Origin: Candidatus Magasanikbacteria bacterium RIFOXYC2_FULL_42_28
GTDB lineage: Bacteria > Patescibacteriota > Patescibacteriia > Magasanikbacterales > GWA2-37-8
Direction: 5' to 3'
DNA length: 35,848 nucleotides
NCBI GenBank assembly: GCA_001784435.1
Contig: MFQZ01000002.1
Coordinates: 76,502 to 112,349, forward strand
Part shown: piece after piece, positions 35,768 through 35,848 of the stretch
How positions within the stretch are numbered: the stretch's first letter is position 1
Layout of the letters: every line of letters starts with the position of its first letter
Position numbers and translations under genes: made by a program
The notes under the pieces: generated by a model
What the model saw: the letters and a program-made list of their open reading frames with translations, nothing else
Databases searched by the model: none
Told to the model about the DNA's origin: nothing

Positions 35768-35848
35768 TTAAAACTCCGCTAATCTAAGCTGTTTTTGTTC
35801 GCCGATTTCTGAACTTTGCAATTTGGTGTTGGAAATTAGGCTATGTAG
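35768..35848 (-). CDS. Possible C-terminus of a gene entering from beyond the window
   Basis: Minus-strand frame open from window end: LHSLISNTKLQSSEIGEQKQLRLAEF*. Confidence 0.25.
   Translation of the reverse strand, partial: LHSLISNTKLQSSEIGEQKQLRLAEF

Overview
The 35.8-kb window looks like part of a small-genome bacterial chromosome. The gene content, AT-rich starts that mostly lack Shine-Dalgarno (SD) sequences, short intergenic gaps and many tiny membrane ORFs suggest Candidate Phyla Radiation/Patescibacteria; this is inference, as no rRNA is present. Left half: housekeeping and cell-envelope genes (NAD-epimerase, S8 peptidase, polyprenyl sugar transferase, pyrG, rplI, era, S41 peptidase, murA, PEGA protein, RNase HI-like, GNAT, ddl, M23 peptidase, gltX, methyltransferase, WecG-like, EamA, clpB). 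Right half: an accessory region with small membrane ORFs, MBL hydrolase, RhuM-like protein, divergent histidine phosphatase, a sensor kinase/receiver pair, and a minus-strand surface/secreted cluster (LCP, Gmad2/GerMN, MopE-like lipoprotein, YtxH-like). Most interesting non-coding signals: (1) a dispersed heptanucleotide (GAAGATT/AATCTTN) tandem-repeat family, present in-frame inside gltX and wecG-like and upstream of the EamA gene, with a related AT-rich period-7 array after era; (2) a CIRCE-like HrcA operator overlapping a strong promoter about 0.45 kb upstream of clpB, followed by a GC-rich, hairpin-dense region carrying an antisense SD-preceded 23-aa hydrophobic smORF and an (ATA)13 microsatellite; (3) two genes sharing a nearly identical ~50-nt hairpin leader; (4) a 23-bp-arm hairpin before the RNase HI gene; (5) several dispersed palindromic repeats. 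No tRNA, rRNA or CRISPR array was recognised.
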